From the NCBI GenBank assembly GCA_964353355.1, contig CAYGVT010000159.1, positions 55,828-119,827 on the forward strand: a stretch of DNA of 64,000 nt, read 5' to 3'. Made by a program: the position numbers and the translations under genes. The notes under the pieces were generated by a model. It had not been told where the DNA came from. It was given only the letters and a program-made list of their open reading frames with translations, and did no database searches. Positions within the stretch are counted from its first letter, which is position 1, and the number at the start of each line of letters is the position of its first letter. Source of the DNA: CAYGVT01 sp964353355 (GTDB lineage Archaea > Thermoplasmatota > DTKX01 > GCA-020343715). Shown here in pieces: positions 8,650 to 17,472 of the stretch.

Positions 8650-11600
8650 CGGGGCGCACAGGCTCAGGGCAGGGCGGCCTCAGGGTCGGACTGGCCATCG
8701 CGCTTGCGGTCATCATGGTCGCCTCGGGGCCGCTCACATCGCTCGGTGCCCCGGCCGACCCCCATCAGGAGGGCCCCCGTCCCCACGCCGCACCCACCGG
8801 CCCCGAGGCGCAGTCCGCCCCGCTCAAGAAGTGGACCATCATCGTCTTCCTGTTCTCGGACAGCTCGCAGCACGGCGGCGTGCTCGATTCCTACTACGAC
8901 ATGGTCGAGAACATGGAGACCAAGGGCGGCTTCTCGGATTCGAACATCAACGTCCTCGTCCTCCACGACAGGGAGAGGTACTACGCCCCTGACGGAGACG
9001 GCAACACCTACGCCTACTACGTCAAGGAGGGCAGGGGGACCTCGGAGCACATCAACCTCGGCGAGGTGGACCCGAGCTGGGTGAGCGAGGTCAACATGGG
9101 CGCCCGCCAGACGATCATCGCCTTCGGCACCTACGCCATCACGCACTACCCCGCGCAGCACTACGTCCTGGTGACCCGCAGCGCGGGCTGGTGGCCGGAC
9201 AACTTCGGCGAGGACGAGAACGACTATACCTACTGGGACAACCTCAACGTCAACGAGATGCGGGACATCCTGTCCCAGCTGACGCGCGTCGCGGGGAAGA
9301 AAATCGACGTCCTGACCATCGGGGGCTGCACCTCGGGCCTCTTCGAGTGGGCCTACGACTTCTATCCCTACTGCGACTACTACGTGGGCTCCGAGACCTA
9401 CAGCATCGGCAGCTACTGGAGGATCTTCTACTGGATCGCGGCGCTGCGGGCGGGCATCACGACGATGACCCCGGAGGGCTTCTCGAGGGTGATCGTCGAC
9501 GAGTACATGGACGAGGACAGGAAGGGCTGGAACCCTTACTACAGCAACACGGCCTCTGCGATCGACATGTCCCGTATCAAGGCCACAGCGGACGCAATCG
9601 ACATGATGTGCCTGGCCATGATGTCCGACATGCCCAAGTACATCCACGAGCTCTGGCCGGCCCGGGACAAGACGGTGGAGATAGACAACTACCTCAGGGT
9701 CGACGCCTACGAGATCGCCATGCGGATAAGGGACCAGTTCCCGGCGGGCTCCCCGGTCAACAAGACGGCGCAGGAGGTCATGGACACCTTCAAGGCGATG
9801 GTCGTCCACAACGGCGCACACACCGGCGACTGGGGCATCAACGTCAGCACGGCCCGGGGATTGAGCCTGTACTTCGTCCGCGATGGCCAGACGCATGAGG
9901 CCAACGCCGTCGAGGGCTACAGGGCCCGCCTGCACTTCTCCCTGGAGAACCACTGGCTGGCCTTCCTCGACGAGTTCTTCTCCTACCACCATACCGGTGG
10001 CCAGTACGTGGTGGGCGACCTCAGCCTGACCGTCTGGGCGGGCTCTGGCGACGCGGATGGCGACGGCTGGTCGGACGACATCGTCGTATCGGTCGTGACG
10101 GCGGACGGCCAGCCCCTGTCGCTCGCGAAGATCTACCTCGACGGCAGGTTCTCCGGCTTGACCGATTCGGGCGGCGTGCTCTACCTCTTCTCGTTCCTGC
10201 CCGGCACCTACACCGTGACCGCGGTCTACGACGAGCTGACCGCGACCACGACGGTCGACACGGCCGGGTACGGGCCCGGCCTACACGTGTTCATCGACCT
10301 CACCACGGGGGACTTCGACGGCGAGGACTACGCGGACGACGTCCTCATCCGGGTCCGGGACCAGGATGGTAACGGGATCGCCTGGGGGGCAGTGTACACG
10401 GACATCGGGTGGGTCGGGTACACGGACGACAGCGGGTACATCTACAGCTACGACTACAAGAAGGGCTACCACTACGTCTACATCGAAGTCTGGGGATACT
10501 ATTGGGTCTACAATGGGTTCTACAGCATGGGCGGCCCGTCGGACGACATCACGGCGGACCTGCGCGTCATCGACTACCCGAACGACGGGGAGCTCAACGA
10601 CCTTGACGTCTACGTCAGGGACCGCAACAGGGAGCTGGTCACCGGGGCCGTAATCTACATCGACAACATATACCAAGGCGAGACGGTCGACGGCAGGTTC
10701 CTGAGGCAGGACAGCAGGGACGGCGTCCACAGGATCGACATCTACTACAGGTACGAGACGAAGCGGAGGGAGGTCTTCCTCAGCGACGTGCGGGTGTCGC
10801 TGGAGGACCTCGATGGCGACGGCATGGAGGAGACCGCCTCGGTCAAGTACCTCGTGGGGCTCACGGTCCCCGCCATGGACGTCAAGGTCATGGTGCAGGT
10901 CCTGGACTGGTCGAAGCTGACCGTCGAGGAGGACTTCCACGACAGCTTCACCGCCGTGAGGGACCGCACGCCCCCGAGGACCATGGGCCACACGGCCACG
11001 CATACGGGCTTGGTGAACATCGTTGTCACGCTGACGGACGCGAACGACTTCATGAAGGACCAGTGGGCCATCACCGGACTCTGGCTCCATACCCGGTCGC
11101 ACAGCCCACCGGTGGCCTCCCTGTTCGCCAGGCCAACCACCGGCCACGTCGGCGACGTCTTCGTCCTCAATGCCACCAACTCGCACGCTGGCGAGGGGAA
11201 CCTCACGGCCTACTTCTACGACTTCGGCGACGGGACCAACAGCAGCTGGATTGCGGGGACGACCGCGACCCACGTCTACACGGAGCCGGGCAACTACACC
11301 GTGAACCTCATGGTCAAGGACGACGGGGGCGGCATCGACAATCGGAGCAACTTAATTGTGCTCTGGGTCAAGCCGGCGAAGGTGCTCCCGCCCGGCGACC
11401 TCCCCCCGAGGGCCAGGCTCTTCGCGAGGCCCATCTACACATACGTGTGGGACCTGGTCGACTTCAACGGCACGACCTCCGACGACCCTGACGGCGCAGT
11501 GGTGGAGTACGACTACGCCTTCGGTGACGGGACCACCACGGGTTGGGTCACCGGCCCGACGGTCACGCACGTGTACAACACGCCGGGCAACTTCTCGGCG

Positions 11601-12824
11601 AGGCTCAAGGTCAAGGACAACGCGGGCAACATCAGCCCCTGGAGCGGCCTGGTGACGGTCTGGGTCAGGGAACGGGCGCCCAGCCCTCCCCATGCCTACC
11701 TCACGGTCGCCCCGACCAAGGCCCGCACCAACCAGAGCGTCGAGCTCGACGCCACGGGCTCTACGGACGCCGACGGGACGATCTATAGGTACCTCTTCGA
11801 CTTCGGCGACGGGACCGACTCGGGATGGACCTTCGACCCGGTGGTCGCGCACATCTACACGGAGACCGGCCATTTCACCGCCATGGTCAAGGTCGAGGAC
11901 GACCTGGGATCGGCGAGCGATTGGAGCAAGGGACGCACCATCGAGGTCGTGGGGAACCAGGCACCGACGCCGTACCTGTTCGCCAGGCCGCACACCGTGC
12001 CGATTGGCCAGGCGATCAGCTTCAACGCCTCGGCCTCCACGGACCCCGATGGCCAAGTGGCCCAGTACTACCTGGACTTCGGAGACGGGACCATAAGCGG
12101 GTGGACGTCCCAGGCGGTCATCGACCACGCCTTCATGGCGCCGGGCAACTACACCATCTACTTGCTGGTCAGGGACGAGATGGGTGCCATCAGCGTGTCC
12201 TCGAGCAGGACGACGGTGACGGTCACCGAGAGCCCCTCGAAGGTCAGCCTGTCCAGCCCGGCGGCGACCCTGATCGTCCTGGCCATCTTCATCGTGCTGA
12301 TGGTCGCAGGCACACTCCACGAGGTCCGGAGGTCCAGGGTCGGCGGCACGGGCTACGGCGTCGGGCCGCCTGTCGAGAAGCAGGCATCGACCGGGAGTGC
12401 TGGGGGGCAGGGGATGGCTGGAGGGCAGGGGAGGGCTGGAGGGCAGGGGAGGGCTGGAGGACAGGGGAGGGCTGGGGGGCAGGGGAACGCGGAGGGCACG
12501 GCTCTTTCCCTCTCCGCGGTCGAGGTCCCTACCAGGCCCCATGCCCGGGGGGACGAGGGGGAGGCCCCTGCCACGGAGGGGGCGCTCGACGTCTTCGAGC
12601 CCGTCCATGAGCGGGGTGGGGCCGGGCCTGGACCGCCCGGTGGGCCCGAGGAGGTCGAGCTCATGCCCATCGAGGAGGGCCCGGCCGCCCCACCGGGCAC
12701 GGCCCCGCCGGGGGCGGTTCGCGTCACTTGCATGGGCTGCGGAAGCATCCTCACCCTGCGCGACGGCCCGAGGCCCATCCGCGTCACATGCGGCCGCTGC
12801 GGGAAGGGCGGAGTGATCAGGTGA
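8646..12824 (+). CDS. Clostripain (C11)-like protein with four PKD domains, TM helix and cytoplasmic zinc ribbon
   Basis: A 1,392-residue protein starting at a GTG that overlaps the previous stop (GTGA), with GGAGG upstream. Order: signal peptide (10-33); a clostripain-like domain (about 60-450, KKWTIIVFLFSD to the DEFFSYH region); Ca-type DADGDGWSDD and three carboxypeptidase-regulatory-like folds (about 460-810); PKD domains at about 818-906, 919-1009, 1013-1103 and 1105-1195, each with a [DA]FGDGT motif; a TM helix (about 1206-1228); a Gly/Gln repeat (about 1252-1280); and a C-terminal zinc ribbon with Cys1362, 1365, 1382 and 1385. In active C11 proteases a His follows HYALxxW. Here HYVLVTRSAGWW has none, while the GGCTSG Cys228 remains, so proteolysis is doubtful. 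Just upstream of pgsB. Confidence 0.82.
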   Translation: MTGRTGSGQGGLRVGLAIALAVIMVASGPLTSLGAPADPHQEGPRPHAAPTGPEAQSAPLKKWTIIVFLFSDSSQHGGVLDSYYDMVENMETKGGFSDSNINVLVLHDRERYYAPDGDGNTYAYYVKEGRGTSEHINLGEVDPSWVSEVNMGARQTIIAFGTYAITHYPAQHYVLVTRSAGWWPDNFGEDENDYTYWDNLNVNEMRDILSQLTRVAGKKIDVLTIGGCTSGLFEWAYDFYPYCDYYVGSETYSIGSYWRIFYWIAALRAGITTMTPEGFSRVIVDEYMDEDRKGWNPYYSNTASAIDMSRIKATADAIDMMCLAMMSDMPKYIHELWPARDKTVEIDNYLRVDAYEIAMRIRDQFPAGSPVNKTAQEVMDTFKAMVVHNGAHTGDWGINVSTARGLSLYFVRDGQTHEANAVEGYRARLHFSLENHWLAFLDEFFSYHHTGGQYVVGDLSLTVWAGSGDADGDGWSDDIVVSVVTADGQPLSLAKIYLDGRFSGLTDSGGVLYLFSFLPGTYTVTAVYDELTATTTVDTAGYGPGLHVFIDLTTGDFDGEDYADDVLIRVRDQDGNGIAWGAVYTDIGWVGYTDDSGYIYSYDYKKGYHYVYIEVWGYYWVYNGFYSMGGPSDDITADLRVIDYPNDGELNDLDVYVRDRNRELVTGAVIYIDNIYQGETVDGRFLRQDSRDGVHRIDIYYRYETKRREVFLSDVRVSLEDLDGDGMEETASVKYLVGLTVPAMDVKVMVQVLDWSKLTVEEDFHDSFTAVRDRTPPRTMGHTATHTGLVNIVVTLTDANDFMKDQWAITGLWLHTRSHSPPVASLFARPTTGHVGDVFVLNATNSHAGEGNLTAYFYDFGDGTNSSWIAGTTATHVYTEPGNYTVNLMVKDDGGGIDNRSNLIVLWVKPAKVLPPGDLPPRARLFARPIYTYVWDLVDFNGTTSDDPDGAVVEYDYAFGDGTTTGWVTGPTVTHVYNTPGNFSARLKVKDNAGNISPWSGLVTVWVRERAPSPPHAYLTVAPTKARTNQSVELDATGSTDADGTIYRYLFDFGDGTDSGWTFDPVVAHIYTETGHFTAMVKVEDDLGSASDWSKGRTIEVVGNQAPTPYLFARPHTVPIGQAISFNASASTDPDGQVAQYYLDFGDGTISGWTSQAVIDHAFMAPGNYTIYLLVRDEMGAISVSSSRTTVTVTESPSKVSLSSPAATLIVLAIFIVLMVAGTLHEVRRSRVGGTGYGVGPPVEKQASTGSAGGQGMAGGQGRAGGQGRAGGQGRAGGQGNAEGTALSLSAVEVPTRPHARGDEGEAPATEGALDVFEPVHERGGAGPGPPGGPEEVELMPIEEGPAAPPGTAPPGAVRVTCMGCGSILTLRDGPRPIRVTCGRCGKGGVIR
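12401..12486 (+). repeat. In-frame 18-bp minisatellite coding for GGQGRA repeats
   Basis: About four and a half copies of an 18-bp G-rich unit (core GGAGGGCAGGGGAGGGCT) encode repeats of Gly-Gly-Gln-Gly-Arg-Ala in the cytoplasmic linker between the TM helix and the zinc ribbon. Copies differ by single bases. The unit length keeps frame, so copy number could vary without inactivating the protein. Confidence 0.85.
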
Positions 12825-14200
12825 GCACCGAGGCAAAGGAGGACCAGGCCCGAAGGGTTGAGATGCGCGAGGCCATCGTGCTCACCGCCTTGGTGCTGAC
12901 CCTCGCCTCCCTCTGGACCGCGCACTACCTCGGCTATGATGCAGGCTGGAGGGGCATCACCCCTGCCTTCGGGGACATGACCTTCATCGTCATCCTGGCG
13001 GGAATGGGCGCGGTCATCTGGTACCTTGGCGTGCGGGAGCAGACGGCCCACTACGACAACCTCAGGCGGGTGCCTATCAGGGTCCACGTCAACGGCATCC
13101 GCGGCAAGTCGACGGTGACCCGGCTCATAGGGGGGGTCCTCCACGAGGGCGGCTACAGGGTCCTCACCAAGACCACGGGCAAGGCCGCCCGCATCATACG
13201 CGACGACGGGACGGAGGAGCGCATCGAGCGCAAGGGCCGCCCGACCATAAGGGAGCAGGTGGCGGTCCTCGACATGGCCGTCGAGGAGGGCATGGACGCC
13301 GTGGTCATCGAGTGCATGGCGGTGCAACCGGAGCTCCAGCGCGTGGCCGAGCACAAGCTCATGCAATCGACCATCGGCGTCATCACCAACGTCCGCGCGG
13401 ACCACCTCGATGTCATGGGGCCCACGCTCGACGACGTCGCCAGGAACCTCAGCGGCACCATACCCGCGAACGCCGTACTGGTGACGGCCGACGAGAGGTT
13501 CCTGCACGTCTTCGAGGCCGTCGCCTGGAGGGTGGGGACGAGGGTAGTGAGGGCGGACCCCGGGGATGTGGGCGACGACGTCCTCAGGAGGTTCAGCTAC
13601 CTCAACTTCAAGGACAACGTGGCCATCGCCCTCGAGGTCGGGAGGCTCCTGGGCATCCCCGACGACGTGGCCCTGAGGGGCATGCTCAAGGTCGCCCCCG
13701 ACCCGGGCCTCATGACCATCAGGAGGACGATGGTGGCGGGGGTCGAGCTCACGTTCATCAACGCCATGGGCGTCAACGACAGGGAGAGCACGGTCCTCGT
13801 CCACGGCGAGCTCGCAAGGTGCGGCTACTTCAAGGACAAGGCGGTCGTGGGCTTCTTCCACGCGCGGGGCGACAGGATCAGCCGGACCGAGGACTTCGGC
13901 AGCGCGATGGTCGAGGACATGTCCTTCGACAGGATCGTGGTCGTCGGTGCGATGACGAAGCTGTTCGTCATCGAGGCCGGCAAGGCCGGCTACGACATAG
14001 ACTTGATCGAGGACCTCGGGTTTGCGACGGGCAGGGAAGCGATGGAGGCCCTCGCGCGGATAGCCAGCGAGAACAGGGCCAAGGGGCTCGACACCGTCGT
14101 CTTCGGGTGCGGCAACATGGTCGGGCAGATCCCGACGGACGTTCTCGCCATCGTCGAGGAGGGGGCGGTCTCACCCGTGGATACGGTAGGGGGGGTCTGA
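12821..14200 (+). CDS. pgsB: Poly-gamma-glutamate synthase PgsB/CapB
   Basis: PgsB is the ATP-dependent amide ligase that polymerises glutamate through gamma linkages at the inner face of the membrane. The 459-residue protein has two N-terminal hydrophobic segments (about residues 15-36 and 52-69), an RVHVNGIRGKST nucleotide-binding loop (about 87-98), then KTTGKAARIIRDDG, EQVAVLDMA, VVIECMAVQPELQ and the highly typical ITNVRADHLDVMG. These match PgsB/CapB throughout. The start is a GTG forming a GTGA overlap with the previous stop, preceded by GGAGTGA. An ATG at 12863 would delete part of the leader. PgsC follows after 1 nt, the conserved gene pair. Confidence 0.93.
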   Translation: MSTEAKEDQARRVEMREAIVLTALVLTLASLWTAHYLGYDAGWRGITPAFGDMTFIVILAGMGAVIWYLGVREQTAHYDNLRRVPIRVHVNGIRGKSTVTRLIGGVLHEGGYRVLTKTTGKAARIIRDDGTEERIERKGRPTIREQVAVLDMAVEEGMDAVVIECMAVQPELQRVAEHKLMQSTIGVITNVRADHLDVMGPTLDDVARNLSGTIPANAVLVTADERFLHVFEAVAWRVGTRVVRADPGDVGDDVLRRFSYLNFKDNVAIALEVGRLLGIPDDVALRGMLKVAPDPGLMTIRRTMVAGVELTFINAMGVNDRESTVLVHGELARCGYFKDKAVVGFFHARGDRISRTEDFGSAMVEDMSFDRIVVVGAMTKLFVIEAGKAGYDIDLIEDLGFATGREAMEALARIASENRAKGLDTVVFGCGNMVGQIPTDVLAIVEEGAVSPVDTVGGV

Positions 14201-14201
14201 G

Positions 14202-14669
14202 GTGGAGATAATCTTCAACGACCAGACGACCAGGATAGCCATCGTCGTGGGGATAGTCGTCAGCATGCTCTGGTACGAGCGCAAGAACATCTCCCCCGGC
14301 GGTGTCATCGTGCCGGGCCTTCTGGCCCTCTTCGTGCTGACACGGCCGATGATGATCCTGTACACCCTCCTCGTCGCCTTCGGGTCGAGCTTCACGATAG
14401 GGCAGCTCTCCGAGCACGTGGTGCTGTTCGGCCGGAGGAGGTTCTCGGCCATCATGCTGCTGAGCTTCGGCTACGCCTGGTTGCTCGAGCTGGCCACGGG
14501 GGCGATACCGGGGCTGGAGGCGCAGTGGCAGGTGATAGGGTTCATCATACCGGGCCTCATCGCGAACGAGATGGAGCGTCAGGGGCACCTGGACACGCTC
14601 TACACGCTCGCGACGATCTCGACGGTCACGCTGGTGCTTCTTTTCGTGTTCATCGGATGGTCCTGGTGA
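14202..14669 (+). CDS. pgsC: Poly-gamma-glutamate synthase membrane subunit PgsC/CapC
   Basis: PgsC is the small membrane partner of PgsB, needed for synthesis and passage of the polyglutamate chain. The 155-residue protein consists mainly of four to five hydrophobic helices, with WYERKNISPGGVIVPGLLAL near the N-terminus and IIPGLIANEMERQG near the C-terminus, both characteristic of the family. It begins at a GTG one base after the pgsB stop. No PgsA/CapA metallophosphatase-like gene or PgsE follows; instead a CARDB membrane protein overlaps or abuts its end. The function is secure by family and gene pairing. Confidence 0.92.
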   Translation: MEIIFNDQTTRIAIVVGIVVSMLWYERKNISPGGVIVPGLLALFVLTRPMMILYTLLVAFGSSFTIGQLSEHVVLFGRRRFSAIMLLSFGYAWLLELATGAIPGLEAQWQVIGFIIPGLIANEMERQGHLDTLYTLATISTVTLVLLFVFIGWSW

Positions 14670-14677
14670 GGGGGGGG

Positions 14678-15352
14678 ATGAGGGCGATGGGGGGCATGGC
14701 AAGGTCCGTGTGGGCGGGCAAGGGCATGAGGGCCCTCAAGGTGGTGGGGGCCCTCATCGGGGTGTGCGCGCTGCTTGGGCACCTACCAGGCGACCACGGG
14801 GGCATTGGCTCGGCGGCCGCCTCGCAGGCCGGCCCGGGCCCGGACCTGGTGGTCTTCGATCTCCGGCTGTCGGGCAAGGAGCTCATCAAGGGCGAGGACC
14901 TCGAGGTCAACACCCTCATCTCCAACCGGGGGAACGCGACGGCGGTGAATGTGAGCGTGACGTTCCTCCACGGCTCGAAGAGGTTCGCGGAGAGGGTCAT
15001 CCCCGCCCTGGCCCCCGGGACCAACCAGGAGGTCGAGGCGAGCTGGCACACGGACACGGCATCGGTCGGCGAGCACAGGGTCCGGGTCGCAATCGACCTC
15101 GGCAACGCCATCCACGAGTCCAACGAGACCAACAACGAGGCGTCTGCCAAGGTCAACATCAAGGAGAACCCGCTCACCACCTACTCGATACCGATATTGC
15201 TGCTCATCGCGGTCCTCGGGCTACTCGGCTACAGGGCCTACACGTGGGCCGTCATCAGGAGCCTCCGCAAGAGGCAGCACGGGAAAGGCGGGGGTGCGGC
15301 AGCGGTCCACGACACGGGGGGAGAGGGCTCCGGCGATGGGGGGAAGGGCTGA
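14678..15352 (+). CDS. Membrane-anchored CARDB-domain protein at the end of the pgs operon
   Basis: A roughly 224-residue protein with an N-terminal signal or anchor helix (VVGALIGVCALLGHL), one extracellular CARDB-type adhesion domain (about residues 55-165, from DLVVFDLRL to SNETNNEASAKV), and a C-terminal TM helix (IPILLLIAVLGLLGYRAY) followed by a basic and then Gly-rich cytoplasmic tail. CARDB folds bind other surface proteins or glycans. The start is uncertain: a GTG at 14666 would make a GTGA overlap with pgsC, and ATGs lie at 14657, 14678 and 14687. I prefer 14678, which has a G-rich ribosome site immediately upstream. Its place directly after pgsC suggests a part in anchoring or exporting the polymer (inference). 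Confidence 0.72.
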   Translation: MRAMGGMARSVWAGKGMRALKVVGALIGVCALLGHLPGDHGGIGSAAASQAGPGPDLVVFDLRLSGKELIKGEDLEVNTLISNRGNATAVNVSVTFLHGSKRFAERVIPALAPGTNQEVEASWHTDTASVGEHRVRVAIDLGNAIHESNETNNEASAKVNIKENPLTTYSIPILLLIAVLGLLGYRAYTWAVIRSLRKRQHGKGGGAAAVHDTGGEGSGDGGKG

Positions 15353-15529
15353 GACGGGCATCCCAGCATGGCCCCCGCTGGCCAGCGGCCCATCACCGAT
15401 TCCGCCCGATGCCTCCGAGCACCCCGATGCACAGCCGCAGACGCGTCTTGCGGGCCCTACCACCTCCTGGGACCTCACAAGTAATTACTTATCATCCGAA
15501 GGCGCTGCGACCCTGGGGGAGGAAATCCC

Positions 15530-16528
15530 TTGACCGAGCAGCGTCTGGACGTCGTCGGGTTCGGTGCGCTCAACCTCGACGTCATCTACCGCGTCGGGAG
15601 CGTCGAGGAGGCCGGGCTCGAGCCAGGCTCCGAGGCGGTCGGGGCGCCCGACGGGCACCGCGCGCTCGAGCACCGGCTCGCGCGGGTCGGACCCCCCACC
15701 GCGGTCAGCCCCGGCGGCTCTGCCGCCAACACGGTGTTCGCGCTCGCGCGCATGGGCTACCGGACCGGTTACGTGGGGGCCGTGGGCGAGGAGCCCGAGG
15801 CGGCGCTCCTGCTCGACGGCCTGGGCGCGCGCGTCGACATGTGCGTCGCGCGCAGGGGCTCGAGCGGCCGTGCCGTCATCGCGGTGGACCCGGACGGCGA
15901 GCAGTCGATCTCGGTGTTCCCGAACGCCAACGACACGCTCGCGGAGGCGGACGTGGACCACGCGCTGCTCGCGAGGGCGCGCGCGGTGCACATGACGTCC
16001 TTCGTGGGCGATGCCCCGCTGCGGGCCCAGTCAGAGGCGGCGCGCAGGCTGCCCGAGGGCGTCGTCCTGACCTTCGACCCGGGCGCCCTCTGCTCGCGCC
16101 GGGGCATCAAGGCATTGGGCCACATCCTCGAACGGACGGACGTGCTGCTCGCCACCGAGGACGAGCTGCTCGAGCTCACGGACGAATCCGACCGCGAGCG
16201 GGCCGTGCGCCGGGTCAGGGCCACGGGGGCCGGCGTCGTGGTGTGCAAGCTGGGCGGCAGGGGCATGCACGTCTACTGGGAGGGGCATGACCACCTGCAC
16301 AGGGCCCACCCGGTCAAGGTCGCGGGCGACGCGGTCGGGGCCGGCGACGTGGCCGCCGCGGGCTTCATCGCGGGATCGCTGGAGGGCCTGCGGCCGGACC
16401 AGTGCGCGGCCGTCGCGCACGGCTGCGCGGTGGAGAGCCTCGCGGGCCACGGTCGCACGTCCTACCCCGACAGGAGGGTCCTGTGGCGGTTGGTGGAGGC
16501 GCAGCTCTCCGCCCAGGGCGGCGAGTGA
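15530..16528 (+). CDS. PfkB-family carbohydrate/nucleoside kinase
   Basis: A 332-residue cytoplasmic kinase of the ribokinase/PfkB family. It shows the N-terminal GFGALNLDVIY strand, the substrate-side SPGGSAANTVFALARMG signature (about residues 60-76), and the C-terminal DAVGAGDVAAAGFIAG motif with the catalytic Asp and anion hole. Which sugar or nucleoside is phosphorylated cannot be read. The TTG start at 15530 is supported by GGGGAGG at 15516-15522. It is the first gene of a three-gene set: the next start overlaps its stop by four bases (GTGA), so the kinase and the formyltransferase-like protein are probably translated together. Confidence 0.88.
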   Translation: MTEQRLDVVGFGALNLDVIYRVGSVEEAGLEPGSEAVGAPDGHRALEHRLARVGPPTAVSPGGSAANTVFALARMGYRTGYVGAVGEEPEAALLLDGLGARVDMCVARRGSSGRAVIAVDPDGEQSISVFPNANDTLAEADVDHALLARARAVHMTSFVGDAPLRAQSEAARRLPEGVVLTFDPGALCSRRGIKALGHILERTDVLLATEDELLELTDESDRERAVRRVRATGAGVVVCKLGGRGMHVYWEGHDHLHRAHPVKVAGDAVGAGDVAAAGFIAGSLEGLRPDQCAAVAHGCAVESLAGHGRTSYPDRRVLWRLVEAQLSAQGGE

Positions 16529-17472
16529 ATGGGGTCGCGCGACGGCACGGGGGCACACGAGGTCGGCGTCGGGATGTCGAGGTCCCGGGGGGCGGGACGC
16601 TGCTGAGGCTGGGGTGGTTCTCGAGCGGCAGGGACGAGGCGGCGCGCAACCTGCTCAGGTACGTCCACGGGCAGGTCGCGACGGGGGCCATCGACGCGGA
16701 GCTCGTGTTCGTGTTCTGCGACCGCGACCGCGGCGAGGCGCCCGGGACCAGGCTCGGCCGCGAGCGCGGGCGGTTCTTCGACCTGGTCGACTCCCTCGGC
16801 ATCCCCGCAGTGACGTTCTCGCACAGGAAGTTCATGCCGGAGCTCCGAAAGCGCGCGCTCGCGGAGACGACCGACCGCTCGCTCCCCTCGCCCAGCCTGC
16901 TGCACTGGCGCGACGCCTACGGCGAGCGCGTGATGGAGGCCGTGGAGGCGGGCGGGCTGCGCGCGGACCTGAGCGTGCTCGCGGGGTACATGCTCGTCTG
17001 GTCCCAGGCGGAGTGCGAGGCCTTCAACGGCATCGACCTCCACCCCGCGCTCCCGTGGGGGCCGACGGGCACGTGGCAGGAGGTCATCTGGCGCCTAATC
17101 GACGACCGCGCGTCCGAGCAGGGCGCGATGATGCACCTCGTCTCGCCGGAGCTGGACCGCGGCTCGCCCGTGGCCTACTGCCGGTTCCCCATCCGCGGGG
17201 GGACGTGGGACGGGCTCTGGGAGACGGTGGGCGACCGCCCCTCCGGGCAGGTCAGGGCCGCGGAGGGCGCGGCCAATCCGCTCTTCAAGGCGGTGCGCGC
17301 CGAGGGCGAGCGGCGGGAGCTCCCGCTCATCGCCATGACCATCAAGGAGTTCGCGGACGGGCGGCTCTCCATCCGGCACGGCGCGCCCTACCGCGGCGAC
17401 ACGCGCGTCGAGCGGGGCGCGGACCTCACCGAGCCAATCGGGCGCGCCCTCGCCGGGGGTGGTGGGGCCTGA
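16525..17472 (+). CDS. PurN-like formyltransferase family protein
   Basis: A 315-residue cytoplasmic protein resembling phosphoribosylglycinamide formyltransferase-like enzymes. It begins LGWFSSGRDEAARNLL, followed by LVFVFCDRDRGE, SVLAGYMLVWSQAECEAFNG, IDLHPALPWGPTGTWQEVIW and GAMMHLVSPELDRGSPVAYC. The HPALP segment corresponds to the catalytic His region of formyltransferases, but the preceding Asn of classical PurN is replaced by Ile-Asp, so folate chemistry is likely but the acceptor may differ. It starts at a GTG overlapping the kinase stop and ends in a CTGA overlap with the HAD gene. The context suggests one small-molecule pathway rather than ordinary purine synthesis (inference). Confidence 0.75.
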   Translation: MNGVARRHGGTRGRRRDVEVPGGGTLLRLGWFSSGRDEAARNLLRYVHGQVATGAIDAELVFVFCDRDRGEAPGTRLGRERGRFFDLVDSLGIPAVTFSHRKFMPELRKRALAETTDRSLPSPSLLHWRDAYGERVMEAVEAGGLRADLSVLAGYMLVWSQAECEAFNGIDLHPALPWGPTGTWQEVIWRLIDDRASEQGAMMHLVSPELDRGSPVAYCRFPIRGGTWDGLWETVGDRPSGQVRAAEGAANPLFKAVRAEGERRELPLIAMTIKEFADGRLSIRHGAPYRGDTRVERGADLTEPIGRALAGGGGA

